Positions 57,133-64,000 of a DNA stretch of 64,000 nt are shown here, in pieces. A program made the position numbers and the translations under genes. Under the pieces are notes generated by a model that saw only the letters and a list, made by a program, of their open reading frames with translations, was not told the DNA's origin and did not search any database. Where the stretch lies: the NCBI RefSeq assembly GCF_001427795.1, contig NZ_LMHJ01000001.1:1885664-1949663 (forward strand). Reading direction: 5' to 3'. Position 1 is the first letter of the stretch. Every line of letters starts with the position of its first letter. This DNA comes from Nocardioides sp. Root682. Lineage in GTDB: Bacteria > Actinomycetota > Actinomycetes > Propionibacteriales > Nocardioidaceae.

Positions 57133-57995
57133 GTGAGTTCAAGCCGCTGCGCTCGGTCCTGTACATGCCCAGCGCCAACGAGCGGGCGCTGGAGAAGGCC
57201 AAGTCCCTCGCGGCCGACGCGATCATCTTCGACCTCGAGGACTCCGTCGCCCCCGACGCGAAGGTCGGCGCCCGCGCCGCCGCTGCTGCCGCCGTGCAGT
57301 CCGGCGAGTACGGCCGCCGCCACCTGATCATCCGCGTCAACAGCATCGGCACGGAGTGGCACGACGACGACATCAAGGCCGCGGCCGCGGCCGGCCCCGA
57401 CGTCGTGCTCGTGCCGAAGGTGAACTCCGCCGAAGAGGTCCGTCAGCTCACCGATGCCCTCGCTGCGGCCGGTGCCCCGGAGAAGACCACCCTGTGGGCG
57501 ATGGTCGAGACCCCGATCGGCATGCTCAACGCCCTGTCGATCGCCACCGCGTCCGAGCGCCTCACCGGCTTCGTGATGGGCACCAACGACCTCGTCAAGG
57601 AGCTGTACGCCGAGCACGTGCCCGGCCGCCAGCCCGTGATCACCGGCCTGGGGCTCGCCCTGCTGGCCGCCCGCGCCGCCGGCATCGTGATCATCGACGG
57701 CGTCTACAACGACGTGAAGAACATCGACGGCTTCCTCGCCGAGTGCGAGCAGGGCCGGCAGATGGGCTTCGACGGCAAGACCCTCATCCACCCCGGTCAG
57801 GTCGAGGGCGCCAACACCACCTTCGCCCCGAACGAGCAGGCCGTCGAGGACGCCCGCGGGCTGATCCAGGCCTGGGAGGACGGCAAGGGCGCCGGCGTAG
57901 TGACCTACAACGGCAAGATGGTGGAGAACCTCCACGTCGAGTCGGCCGAGCGCACCCTCTCGATCCACGAGGCCATCAGCGCACTGCAGGGCTGA
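57129..57995 (+). CDS. CitE-family CoA-ester lyase, copy 2
   Basis: This 288-residue paralogue has '[20 protein letters not shown]', '[18 protein letters not shown]', '[10 protein letters not shown]', '[13 protein letters not shown]' and '[12 protein letters not shown]'. These are the usual CitE/citramalyl-CoA lyase motifs with the metal-binding Glu/Asp. It is translated in an ATGA overlap with copy 1. A pair of such lyases occurs in ethylmalonyl-CoA pathway loci, where one acts as thioesterase. PHA genes 4 kb upstream make that pathway plausible. Confidence 0.85.
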   Translation: MSEFKPLRSVLYMPSANERALEKAKSLAADAIIFDLEDSVAPDAKVGARAAAAAAVQSGEYGRRHLIIRVNSIGTEWHDDDIKAAAAAGPDVVLVPKVNSAEEVRQLTDALAAAGAPEKTTLWAMVETPIGMLNALSIATASERLTGFVMGTNDLVKELYAEHVPGRQPVITGLGLALLAARAAGIVIIDGVYNDVKNIDGFLAECEQGRQMGFDGKTLIHPGQVEGANTTFAPNEQAVEDARGLIQAWEDGKGAGVVTYNGKMVENLHVESAERTLSIHEAISALQG

Positions 57996-58010
57996 GCAGG
58001 GCCCGAAGAC

Positions 58011-58892
58011 TCAGTCGCCGACCCGCGCCTGCAACAGGTCGGCCACGGCCTGCTGTTCCGCGGCGTACGGGTGGTACGACAGCGCCCGGCCGACGGGGGT
58101 GATCCCGGCGACCCACGGTTCGTCGGCGCAGATGTCGCGACCGTCGGTGGCGGCCCAGACGTCGACGTACTCCACCCTGGCCTGCTCGGCGCCCGCCTCC
58201 TGGGCCGCGACGATGCGCTGCATCAGGTCGCGGGCGAAGGGGTAGTCACCCGTGGCGAGCGGCAGCTCGTCGCAGGTGCCTGTCGCGGGGAAGACCTGCG
58301 GGTAGCCGATCACCACGACCCGGGCCTCGGGCGCCCGCTCCCGGACGGCCTTCGCCGCGTCGGCGACCTTGTCGGCCAGGCCCGCGATGGCGGAGGCGAG
58401 CTCGGCATCGGCGGATCCGGCGAGCGTCGCGCACGGCGACCCCTCCGGATCCCTGGACGCGAGCCCGACGCAGGTGGTGACCAGGTTGCCGAACACCTTG
58501 CCGTCGTTGCCGCCGATGCTGAGCGTGACCAGGTCGGTGTCCGTCGTGAGGGCGTCCAGCTGTGGCGCGACCGGCTTCCCGTTGGGCGGGGTCTGCGATT
58601 CCGTGAGGCTCTCCGTGGTCGCACCGCCGCAGCTCACGTCGACCAGGTCGAGGTCCAACGCCGCGGCCAGCAGGTGCGGGTAGTTGCCCGTCGTCTGCTC
58701 ACACCCCGGCTTGCCGGAGGTCTCCCCGATGCGCGGACCCGACGTGTAGGAGTCGCCGATGGCGACGTACCGGTCGCCGGCCTCGATCGTGGGCGGCGCG
58801 GTGTCGGCAGGCTCGTCATCGCCACAGCCGGCCAGCCCGAGCACCGGGGCCAGGCACGCCGCGACCGCCCACCGGGACCGCATCCACTTCAT
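58011..58892 (-). CDS. SGNH/GDSL hydrolase lipoprotein
   Basis: This 293-residue esterase has a lipoprotein signal (LAGC, about 24) and SGNH blocks: I 'VAIGDSYTSGP' (Ser), II 'DVSCGGATTE' (Gly), III 'LSIGGNDGKV' (Asn) and V 'SYHPYAAEQQ' (His). Several cysteines in the mature part are likely in disulfides. It hydrolyses esters or glycan acyl groups at the cell surface. Its ATG overlaps the stop of the upstream PucR-type gene (ATGA), so both are cotranscribed. Confidence 0.9.
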   Translation of the reverse strand: MKWMRSRWAVAACLAPVLGLAGCGDDEPADTAPPTIEAGDRYVAIGDSYTSGPRIGETSGKPGCEQTTGNYPHLLAAALDLDLVDVSCGGATTESLTESQTPPNGKPVAPQLDALTTDTDLVTLSIGGNDGKVFGNLVTTCVGLASRDPEGSPCATLAGSADAELASAIAGLADKVADAAKAVRERAPEARVVVIGYPQVFPATGTCDELPLATGDYPFARDLMQRIVAAQEAGAEQARVEYVDVWAATDGRDICADEPWVAGITPVGRALSYHPYAAEQQAVADLLQARVGD

Positions 58893-60064
58893 CCGGGCTC
58901 CACCTCCACGCCGAGCGCAATCGTCAGGGCCAGGACGGTATCGGGGTCCTCCAACCGGTCGCCGAACAGGTCGCGCAGCTGGTTCATGCGGTAGCGGATC
59001 GTCTGCGGGTGCAGGAACAGCGCCTCGGCGATGTCGTCGCGCCGCCCCTGGTGCAGCAGCCACGCTCGCAACGTCTCGCGCAGCTTGGCCGCGGCTGTCG
59101 GCCGCAACCCCTCCAGCGGCGCCAGCACCTGGGCGCGCAGGTCGGCCAGCGCACCGAGGTCGGCGGTGAGCACCAGCCGCGGCAGGTGGGTCTCCGTGTC
59201 CCCGGTCAGACCGAGCGCACGCGCCCGCAGCACCCGGTCGTACGACGCCCGCACGTCGAGCCAGTCGCGGGCCGGCCCGACGAGGCAGTCCCGGTCGCGC
59301 ACCATCCGCAGCAGCGTCGTACGACGCCGTCCGTGCGCGTCCGGCACCATCAGCAACGCCGAGCCGTCGAGGTCCGGCAGGTCGGTGACCTGGAGGGTGC
59401 CGCGCCGGAACAGCTCCTGCAGCGACCCTGCCTGGGACTCCGGCGCGATGACGGCGGTGAGGGTCGAGGGCGGCGCCCACTCGGCACGCTCGGCGGCTGC
59501 CAGCACGGTCGCCTCCGCGGCGCCGGCCAGGAGGTTGCGACCCAACCGCTCCATCATCCGCTGCCGGATCCGGCCCTCGGTGGCGGACTCGTCGCGGTGG
59601 CCGGCCACGCTCGCAGCCGAGAGCTCGTCGATGTAGGCGAAGACGAGCTCGGCGAAGGAAGCCATCGTGGCCGGGTCGATGCCCTCCGTGACGGCGCGAG
59701 CGGACAGGTGCTGCCAGGAGACGCGGGCGCCGATCCGATAGGCCGACAGCAGCGCGTCGGCGGTCCGCCCGCTGCGGACCTCGCCCCGACCCAGCTGGTA
59801 GGCGCCGTCCACGGCCGAGGAGCGCGGCGCGGGTGCGTCCCGACCGCTGATCATCGACAGGAAGCCGCCGAGGGCGACCTGCACGGCGCCACGGATGGTC
59901 TCGCCCATCGGGCCGCCGAAGGCATCCTCGTAGGCCGGCACTTCGCGGATGATCTGGTCGACGACGTCGTCGGCGACCATGGCCAGGTCGGCACGCAGGG
60001 CGGTGACCGTGGTCGCTGGAAGTAGGGCGGCGCCGTCGGGGCGCCGTACCGAACGTCGAGGCAT
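58889..60064 (-). CDS. PucR-family regulator with PucR helix-turn-helix (copy 2)
   Basis: This 391-residue protein has a helical N-terminus, a diguanylate-cyclase-like or GAF-like middle region, and the PucR helix-turn-helix near the C-terminus ('DIAEALFLHPQTIRYRMNQL'). A longer TTG start (60103) would run through an inverted repeat, so ATG at 60064, preceded by GAGGAAAGG, is preferred. It is divergent from the desaturase operon, its most likely target, and cotranscribed with the SGNH lipoprotein. Confidence 0.85.
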   Translation of the reverse strand: MPRRSVRRPDGAALLPATTVTALRADLAMVADDVVDQIIREVPAYEDAFGGPMGETIRGAVQVALGGFLSMISGRDAPAPRSSAVDGAYQLGRGEVRSGRTADALLSAYRIGARVSWQHLSARAVTEGIDPATMASFAELVFAYIDELSAASVAGHRDESATEGRIRQRMMERLGRNLLAGAAEATVLAAAERAEWAPPSTLTAVIAPESQAGSLQELFRRGTLQVTDLPDLDGSALLMVPDAHGRRRTTLLRMVRDRDCLVGPARDWLDVRASYDRVLRARALGLTGDTETHLPRLVLTADLGALADLRAQVLAPLEGLRPTAAAKLRETLRAWLLHQGRRDDIAEALFLHPQTIRYRMNQLRDLFGDRLEDPDTVLALTIALGVEVEPG

Positions 60065-60084
60065 CGCGGGCGGCCTTTCCTCGA

Positions 60085-60105
60085 TTTTGTTCCTGGCGAA
60101 CAAAA
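60085..60105. promoter_or_regulatory. Inverted repeat between the PucR gene and desaturase operon
   Basis: TTTTGTTC (60085-60092) and GAACAAAA (60098-60105) form perfect 8-base arms with 5 bases between. It is the only strong repeat in the 105-base divergent gap and lies 20 bases before the PucR start. It is a likely operator, for PucR or another regulator. A TAGATT (60114-60119) toward the desaturase operon could be a -10 element. Confidence 0.55.
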
Positions 60106-60169
60106 CCGAGCAGTAGATTCACCATCTGGTGTCATGAGTTTAGCGCCTTTGACTGCGACGCTTGATGAC

Positions 60170-61324
60170 ATGAGCACAACGACCGCGGCCCCCACAGCGG
60201 CCGCCCGCGCCGGCAGGCTCACTACCCGGCTGCGCAGCGTCCTCGACGCTGCGGTCACGCCGCTGACCGTCGATGACGTCCTGGACCACTTCGCCCCGCT
60301 CCGCCCGGGTGCGGCGGTCGGCCTGCAGGGCCGCATCGTGTCGGTCCAGGCAGAGACCGCCGACGCCGCGACCATCCTCATCAAGCCCGGCAAGGACTGG
60401 GCCGGCCACATCCCCGGCCAGTACGTCCGGATGGGTGTCACCGTCAACGGTGTCCGCCTGTGGCGCACCTACTCCCTGACCCACGGCCCGCGCCGCGACG
60501 GCCGGATCTCGATCACCGTCAAGGCCATCCCCGGCGGTGTCGTCTCCCAACACCTCGTGCACCACGCCAAGGCCGGTCAGATGGTCCACCTGGCCCAGGC
60601 CGAGGGCGACTTCGTCCTCGACACCTCCGGCGCCGGCCCGACCAAGCTGCTCCTGCTCACCGCGGGTTCGGGCATCACCCCGGTCATCGGGATGCTCCGC
60701 AACCTGTTCAACCGGTCGACCGCCCACAGCGTCGCCGCGGACTACGACATCGTCCTGGTCCACTCGGCGATGAGCCGCGACGAGGTGATCTTCGGCGCCG
60801 AACTCCGTGAGCACGCCGACGCCGGCCGGATCCGTCTCATCGAGCGCCACACCGACACCGACGGCCTGCTCACCACCGCCGACCTCGAGGCCGAGGTCGG
60901 TGACCTGGCCGAGCGTGCCGCGTACGCCTGTGGCCCGGCCGGCCTGCTCGACACCCTCGAAGCGTTCTACGCCGAGCGCCGCCTGACGCTGAACACCGAA
61001 CGGTTCCGCGCGGCCATCGTCGACACCGACGCCGAGGGCGGCACGGTCGCCTTCTCCAGCGGCCAGGTCGTCGATGCCGACGGCTCCACCCCCCTGCTCG
61101 ACGCCGCCGAATCGGCCGGCGTCCTGATGCCCAGCGGATGCCGCATCGGCATCTGCATGGGCTGCGTACTCCCCATGAAGTCCGGCGCCGTGCGCGACCT
61201 GCGCACCGGCGAGCTCACCGTCGCCGTCCCGGGCGAGACCAACGCCGGTGGCGTCCCGATCCAGACCTGCATCAACGCCGCCGCCGGCGACTGCCACATC
61301 GATCTCGAAGGAGCATCCGCATGA
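60170..61324 (+). CDS. Ferredoxin reductase with C-terminal 2Fe-2S domain (desaturase electron donor)
   Basis: This 384-residue oxidoreductase has an FAD-binding barrel ('YVRMGVTVNGVRLWRTYSLT'), an NAD(P)H domain ('LLLTAGSGITPVIGML'), and a plant-type ferredoxin domain with cysteines in 'SGCRIGICMGCV' and 'QTCINAAA'. It transfers electrons from NADPH to the adjacent desaturase, as the Rv3230c protein does for DesA3. ATG at 60170 (MSTTT) is used. An upstream ATG at 60134 is also possible. It ends in an ATGA overlap with the desaturase. Confidence 0.9.
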   Translation: MSTTTAAPTAAARAGRLTTRLRSVLDAAVTPLTVDDVLDHFAPLRPGAAVGLQGRIVSVQAETADAATILIKPGKDWAGHIPGQYVRMGVTVNGVRLWRTYSLTHGPRRDGRISITVKAIPGGVVSQHLVHHAKAGQMVHLAQAEGDFVLDTSGAGPTKLLLLTAGSGITPVIGMLRNLFNRSTAHSVAADYDIVLVHSAMSRDEVIFGAELREHADAGRIRLIERHTDTDGLLTTADLEAEVGDLAERAAYACGPAGLLDTLEAFYAERRLTLNTERFRAAIVDTDAEGGTVAFSSGQVVDADGSTPLLDAAESAGVLMPSGCRIGICMGCVLPMKSGAVRDLRTGELTVAVPGETNAGGVPIQTCINAAAGDCHIDLEGASA

Positions 61325-62571
61325 CCACCATCACGCAGAAGCCCACCAACCCGACCGCCCACCTCAGCGAGGAGCAGATCGAGGCCCTCGGTGCGGAGCT
61401 CGACGCCATCCGCCAGGAAGTCATCGACACCCGCGGCGAACGCGACGCGGCGTACATCCGCAAGATCGTCGACGTGCAGCGTAAGCTCGAGCTCGGCTCC
61501 CGCGCCGTACTCCTGGCGAGCATCTTCCCGCCCGCCTTCGTCGCCGGCACCGTCGGCCTGAGCATCGCCAAGATCCTCGAGAACATGGAGATCGGCCACA
61601 ACGTCATGCACGGCCAGTGGGACTGGATGCGTGACCCGAAGATCCACTCGACGACGTGGGAATGGGACAACGCCACCCCGTCGGACGCGTGGAAGCACTC
61701 GCACAACCAGGTCCACCACGCCCACACGAACATCGTCGGCAAGGACAACGACCTCGGCTACGGCATCATGCGCGTCGACGAGGAACAGCGCTGGCACCCC
61801 TTCTTCCTCGCCCAGCCCGCGTGGAACTTCATCAACGCCTGCTTCTTCGAGTACGGCATCGCGGCCTACGACCTCGAGCTCGGCCGCAACCTGAAGATCC
61901 CCAAGGACAAGCGCAGCGAAGAGTTCAAGAAGAACCTCCAGGGCACCCTGACCAAGATCCGCAAACAGGCCACCAAGGACTACCTCGTCAACCCCGCCCT
62001 CGCGATCCCGACCGGCTCGTTCCTGCCCGCCCTGGCGGCGAACTTCACCGCCAACCTGGTCCGCAACGTCTGGTCGCACTCGGTCATCATGTGCGGCCAC
62101 TTCCCCGAGGGCGTCGAGACCTTCGAGCTCAAGACGATCCCCAAGAACGAGACCCGCGGCCAGTGGTACCTGCGCCAGATGCTCGGATCGGCCAACTTCT
62201 CCGGCTCCAAGCTGCTGCACATCATGAGCGGCAACCTGTCGCACCAGATCGAGCACCACCTCTTCCCCGACCTGCCCTCCAACCGGTACGCCGAGGTCGC
62301 CCCGAAGGTGAAGGCCGTGTTCGACAAGTACGAGCTGACCTACCTCACCCGCCCGTTCATCCCCCAGGTCGCCAGCGCCTGGCACAAGGTCCTGCGCCTG
62401 TCGTTCCCCAACGGCTGGCTCGAGACCACCACCCCCAAGAACCTCCCCACCCAACTCGTCGCGCTCTACAAGATCTCCACCGCCGACAAGCGCAAGCGCC
62501 GCGTCATGCTCAAGCTCCTCGAGCGCAAGGCCAAGCAGGAGCAGGGCGACGTGGCTGCGAAGGCTGCCTGA
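61321..62571 (+). CDS. Membrane fatty-acid desaturase (DesA3-like)
   Basis: This 416-residue di-iron desaturase has three histidine boxes: 'GHNVMHGQ' (about 92), 'HSHNQVHHAHTN' (about 126) and 'HQIEHHLFPDLP' (about 308), with hydrophobic helices between. Such enzymes insert a double bond into acyl-CoA or lipid chains with electrons from the preceding reductase. It most resembles the actinobacterial DesA3 stearoyl-CoA Delta9 desaturase. The regiospecificity is inferred. Confidence 0.92.
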   Translation: MTTITQKPTNPTAHLSEEQIEALGAELDAIRQEVIDTRGERDAAYIRKIVDVQRKLELGSRAVLLASIFPPAFVAGTVGLSIAKILENMEIGHNVMHGQWDWMRDPKIHSTTWEWDNATPSDAWKHSHNQVHHAHTNIVGKDNDLGYGIMRVDEEQRWHPFFLAQPAWNFINACFFEYGIAAYDLELGRNLKIPKDKRSEEFKKNLQGTLTKIRKQATKDYLVNPALAIPTGSFLPALAANFTANLVRNVWSHSVIMCGHFPEGVETFELKTIPKNETRGQWYLRQMLGSANFSGSKLLHIMSGNLSHQIEHHLFPDLPSNRYAEVAPKVKAVFDKYELTYLTRPFIPQVASAWHKVLRLSFPNGWLETTTPKNLPTQLVALYKISTADKRKRRVMLKLLERKAKQEQGDVAAKAA

Positions 62572-62609
62572 TTCCAGCGAACGTAGTTACCGGGCAGTAG
62601 TATTGCTCC

Positions 62610-63404
62610 ATGAGCTACGTGACCTGCACGATCACCGACGGCATCGCGCACGTCCGGCTGGACCGGCCGGACAAGCTGAACTCGCTGACGCTGGACATCC
62701 TCGATGACCTCGTCGCGACCGCCACGATGCTGCGCAAGGACAAGTCCCTGCGCGCGGTGATCGTCAGCGGCGAGGGCGACGCGTTCTGCGCGGGCCTGGA
62801 CTTCGCGTCGGTGCTCCGCAACCCCGTGGGGGTCGCCAAGGCCTTCGTGCCGCGGCCGTTCCGGGGCACGAACACCTTCCAGGAAGCGCCCTGGGCGTTC
62901 CGCCGGATCCCCGTGCCCGTGATCGCCGCGGTGCACGGTCACTGCCTCGGCGGCGGTCTGCAGATCGCGCTCGCCGCGGACTTCCGGATCGCCACCCCCG
63001 ACTCCCGGTGGTCGGTGCTCGAGGGCAAGTGGGGCCTGATCCCCGACATGTCCGGCATCCAGGCGCTCAAGGAGCTGGTCGGCATCGACCAGGCCAAGCT
63101 GCTGACGATGACGGCCGAGGTGTTCGACGGCTCCCGTGCCCTCGAGCTCGGACTGGTCACGAAGCTCGACAACGACCCGGTCGCCGGCGCCTTCCGGCTC
63201 GCCGAGCAGCTCAGCCAGAAGTCCCCCGACGCCCTGGCCGCTGCCAAGCGCCTGTTCAACGACACCTGGAACTCCTCGCCGCGCAGGACGTTCGCCCGCG
63301 AACGCATCGAGCAGGCGTTCCTGCTGGCCGCCCGCAACACCAAGGCTGCACGCGAGGCCGCCTTCAAGAAGGCCGACGCGACCTACGGCCCGCGGGTGCG
63401 CTGA
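62610..63404 (+). CDS. Enoyl-CoA hydratase/isomerase (crotonase) family protein
   Basis: This 264-residue crotonase has the oxyanion-hole strands 'FCAGLDFAS' and 'HCLGGGLQIALAADFRI', and 'GLIPDMSGI' in place of the usual catalytic Glu region, where the second Glu appears replaced. This variation suggests an isomerase or non-classical substrate. It follows the desaturase by 38 bases in the same direction, possibly cotranscribed, but a small gap with 'AGTAGTATTG' may hold a promoter. Confidence 0.85.
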   Translation: MSYVTCTITDGIAHVRLDRPDKLNSLTLDILDDLVATATMLRKDKSLRAVIVSGEGDAFCAGLDFASVLRNPVGVAKAFVPRPFRGTNTFQEAPWAFRRIPVPVIAAVHGHCLGGGLQIALAADFRIATPDSRWSVLEGKWGLIPDMSGIQALKELVGIDQAKLLTMTAEVFDGSRALELGLVTKLDNDPVAGAFRLAEQLSQKSPDALAAAKRLFNDTWNSSPRRTFARERIEQAFLLAARNTKAAREAAFKKADATYGPRVR

Positions 63405-63421
63405 GCCTGAGTCTCTGCAAC

Positions 63422-63476
63422 AACGGCAGGGATTCGATCAACCTGGTTGATCGAATCCCTGCCGTTCCAGATTTTT
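63422..63476. terminator. Perfect 22-bp hairpin followed by a T run
   Basis: The 22 bases at 63422-63443 recur as an exact reverse complement at 63445-63466 with one base in between, followed by TTTTT at 63472-63476. This is a strong intrinsic-terminator-like structure at the end of the desaturase/crotonase unit. The perfect, long and comparatively AT-rich stem is unusual for this genome. Confidence 0.75.
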
Positions 63477-63558
63477 CGCTCCAAACCTGTCGTATCTGGA
63501 CGTGGCCGTCCGTAGTCCTAGTGAAGGAACCTCACGACTCGGCCAAGGAGACAGGACC

Positions 63559-63711
63559 ATGTGGGACACGACACCGAACACCCAGCAGCACCTCAGCCAC
63601 GACCTGCCCTGCCCTGCGTGCGGGCACGCCGTGCACACCTACCTCGCCTGCAGCGACACCTGCTCGTGCCGGCCGACGATCATGCCCGGCTCCGTCGCGC
63701 TCGCGGCTTGA
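63559..63711 (+). CDS. Small cysteine-rich protein (50 aa)
   Basis: This 50-residue protein has 'CPACGHAVHTYLACSDTCSC', a likely zinc site of Cys and His residues, and a short hydrophobic end. AAGGAG lies eight bases before the ATG. Similar short zinc-ribbon-like frames appear in other Nocardioides-type genomes, and none has a known function. It sits just after the hairpin at 63422-63476, so it has its own promoter. Confidence 0.6.
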   Translation: MWDTTPNTQQHLSHDLPCPACGHAVHTYLACSDTCSCRPTIMPGSVALAA

Positions 63712-63720
63712 GGACCCAGC

Positions 63721-64000
63721 TCACCGCTTCGGGCTGGGCCAGTGCCGGTGGAGCGACGGCTGCAGGAGTACGGCGACCAAGGCTGACCACACGGCGAGGG
63801 AATGCAGGAACCAGTGGGCGGGCAGGGCAAGTGCGGCGAAGCCGACCCGCCAACCCCGGCGGCGGGCCAGGACCAACCATGCCGCACTGACCGCCACCAG
63901 CAGCACCAGCACCGCCGCGGCGAGCCCAAGCCATGCGACCGGTTCAACCGGTGGCCGCTCGACGCGCCGGGACCGAACGGTCGCGAGGAGCGAACCCACG
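63721..64000 (-). CDS. Membrane protein C-terminal part (window edge)
   Basis: The last 92 codons are visible, and the frame is open to the window edge, so the 5' part is probably missing. Two hydrophobic helices (about 20-45 and 55-75) and a basic end 'RHWPSPKR' are seen. The final aromatic-basic end recalls C-termini of family-2 membrane glycosyltransferases, but this is weak. It converges on the small cysteine-rich gene with a 9-base gap. Confidence 0.4.
   Translation of the reverse strand, partial: VGSLLATVRSRRVERPPVEPVAWLGLAAAVLVLLVAVSAAWLVLARRRGWRVGFAALALPAHWFLHSLAVWSALVAVLLQPSLHRHWPSPKR

Noticed and set aside
63431..63457. Hairpin arms resembling a tRNA T-arm (GATTCGATC)
   Set aside because: There is no acceptor stem, anticodon arm or CCA context. 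The symmetry is that of a simple hairpin.

Overview
The window comes from a high-GC actinobacterium, most likely a member of the Nocardioidaceae such as Nocardioides. This is inferred from base composition, frequent GTG starts, a class I lysyl-tRNA synthetase, an HspR/HAIR-controlled dnaK operon and clpB, F420-type enzymes, KstR-type operators, and many small overlapping gene pairs (ATGA, GTGA, TGATG). About 66 coding genes were recognised. No rRNA, tRNA, CRISPR array, insertion sequence or phage was seen.

Layout. 1-8.9 kb: end of lysS, a phosphodiesterase-like lipoprotein, a zinc-ribbon membrane protein, DUF3151, an MFS exporter, ilvA, fba, and an anti-sigma-like/sigma pair followed by a SpoU methylase. 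8.9-18.1 kb: DedA, a VOC protein, pyrE, an aminotransferase, a membrane protein, clpB with a HAIR operator, an Abi-alpha-like protein and a DUF445 protein. 18.3-25.4 kb: a compact locus of seven co-directional envelope genes (four DUF6230-like, two DUF6114-like, one six-cysteine secreted protein), a divergent type I signal peptidase, a membrane-anchored unknown and a TetR regulator. 25.5-29.6 kb: the dnaK-grpE-dnaJ-hspR operon. 29.7-35.8 kb: two paralogous TPR-LuxR regulators around a small unknown gene, then a second sigma/anti-sigma-like pair. 35.9-42 kb: a lipid or steroid-type catabolic island with two KstR-type boxes (F420 LLM oxidoreductase, SDR, sulfotransferase, aldo-keto reductase, SnoaL-like and deazaflavin-dependent proteins). 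42-50 kb: a cytochrome P450, a giant LuxR (LAL) regulator, a nitroreductase and an ABC exporter. 50-54 kb: a polyhydroxyalkanoate locus (PucR regulator, phaC, phaZ). 54-64 kb: a secreted lipase, two CoA-ester lyases, an SGNH lipoprotein with a second PucR regulator, a ferredoxin reductase/fatty-acid desaturase operon, an enoyl-CoA hydratase and a long perfect hairpin.

How the genes work together. Several parts concern lipids and acyl-CoA: PHA synthesis and release, malyl/citramalyl-type lyases, membrane-lipid desaturation, crotonase, lipase and the KstR-boxed genes. The heat-shock genes form one regulon with two HAIR sites. The least-explained system is the DUF6230/DUF6114 locus. Its members share a two-cysteine signature, lie next to a signal peptidase, and share a 25-base upstream element with the neighbouring TetR gene. 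This suggests a TetR-controlled secreted or membrane-anchored protein complex of unknown function.

Limits. Family names rest on motif recognition by eye, start codons were chosen by ribosome-binding sites and overlaps, and no search was run.
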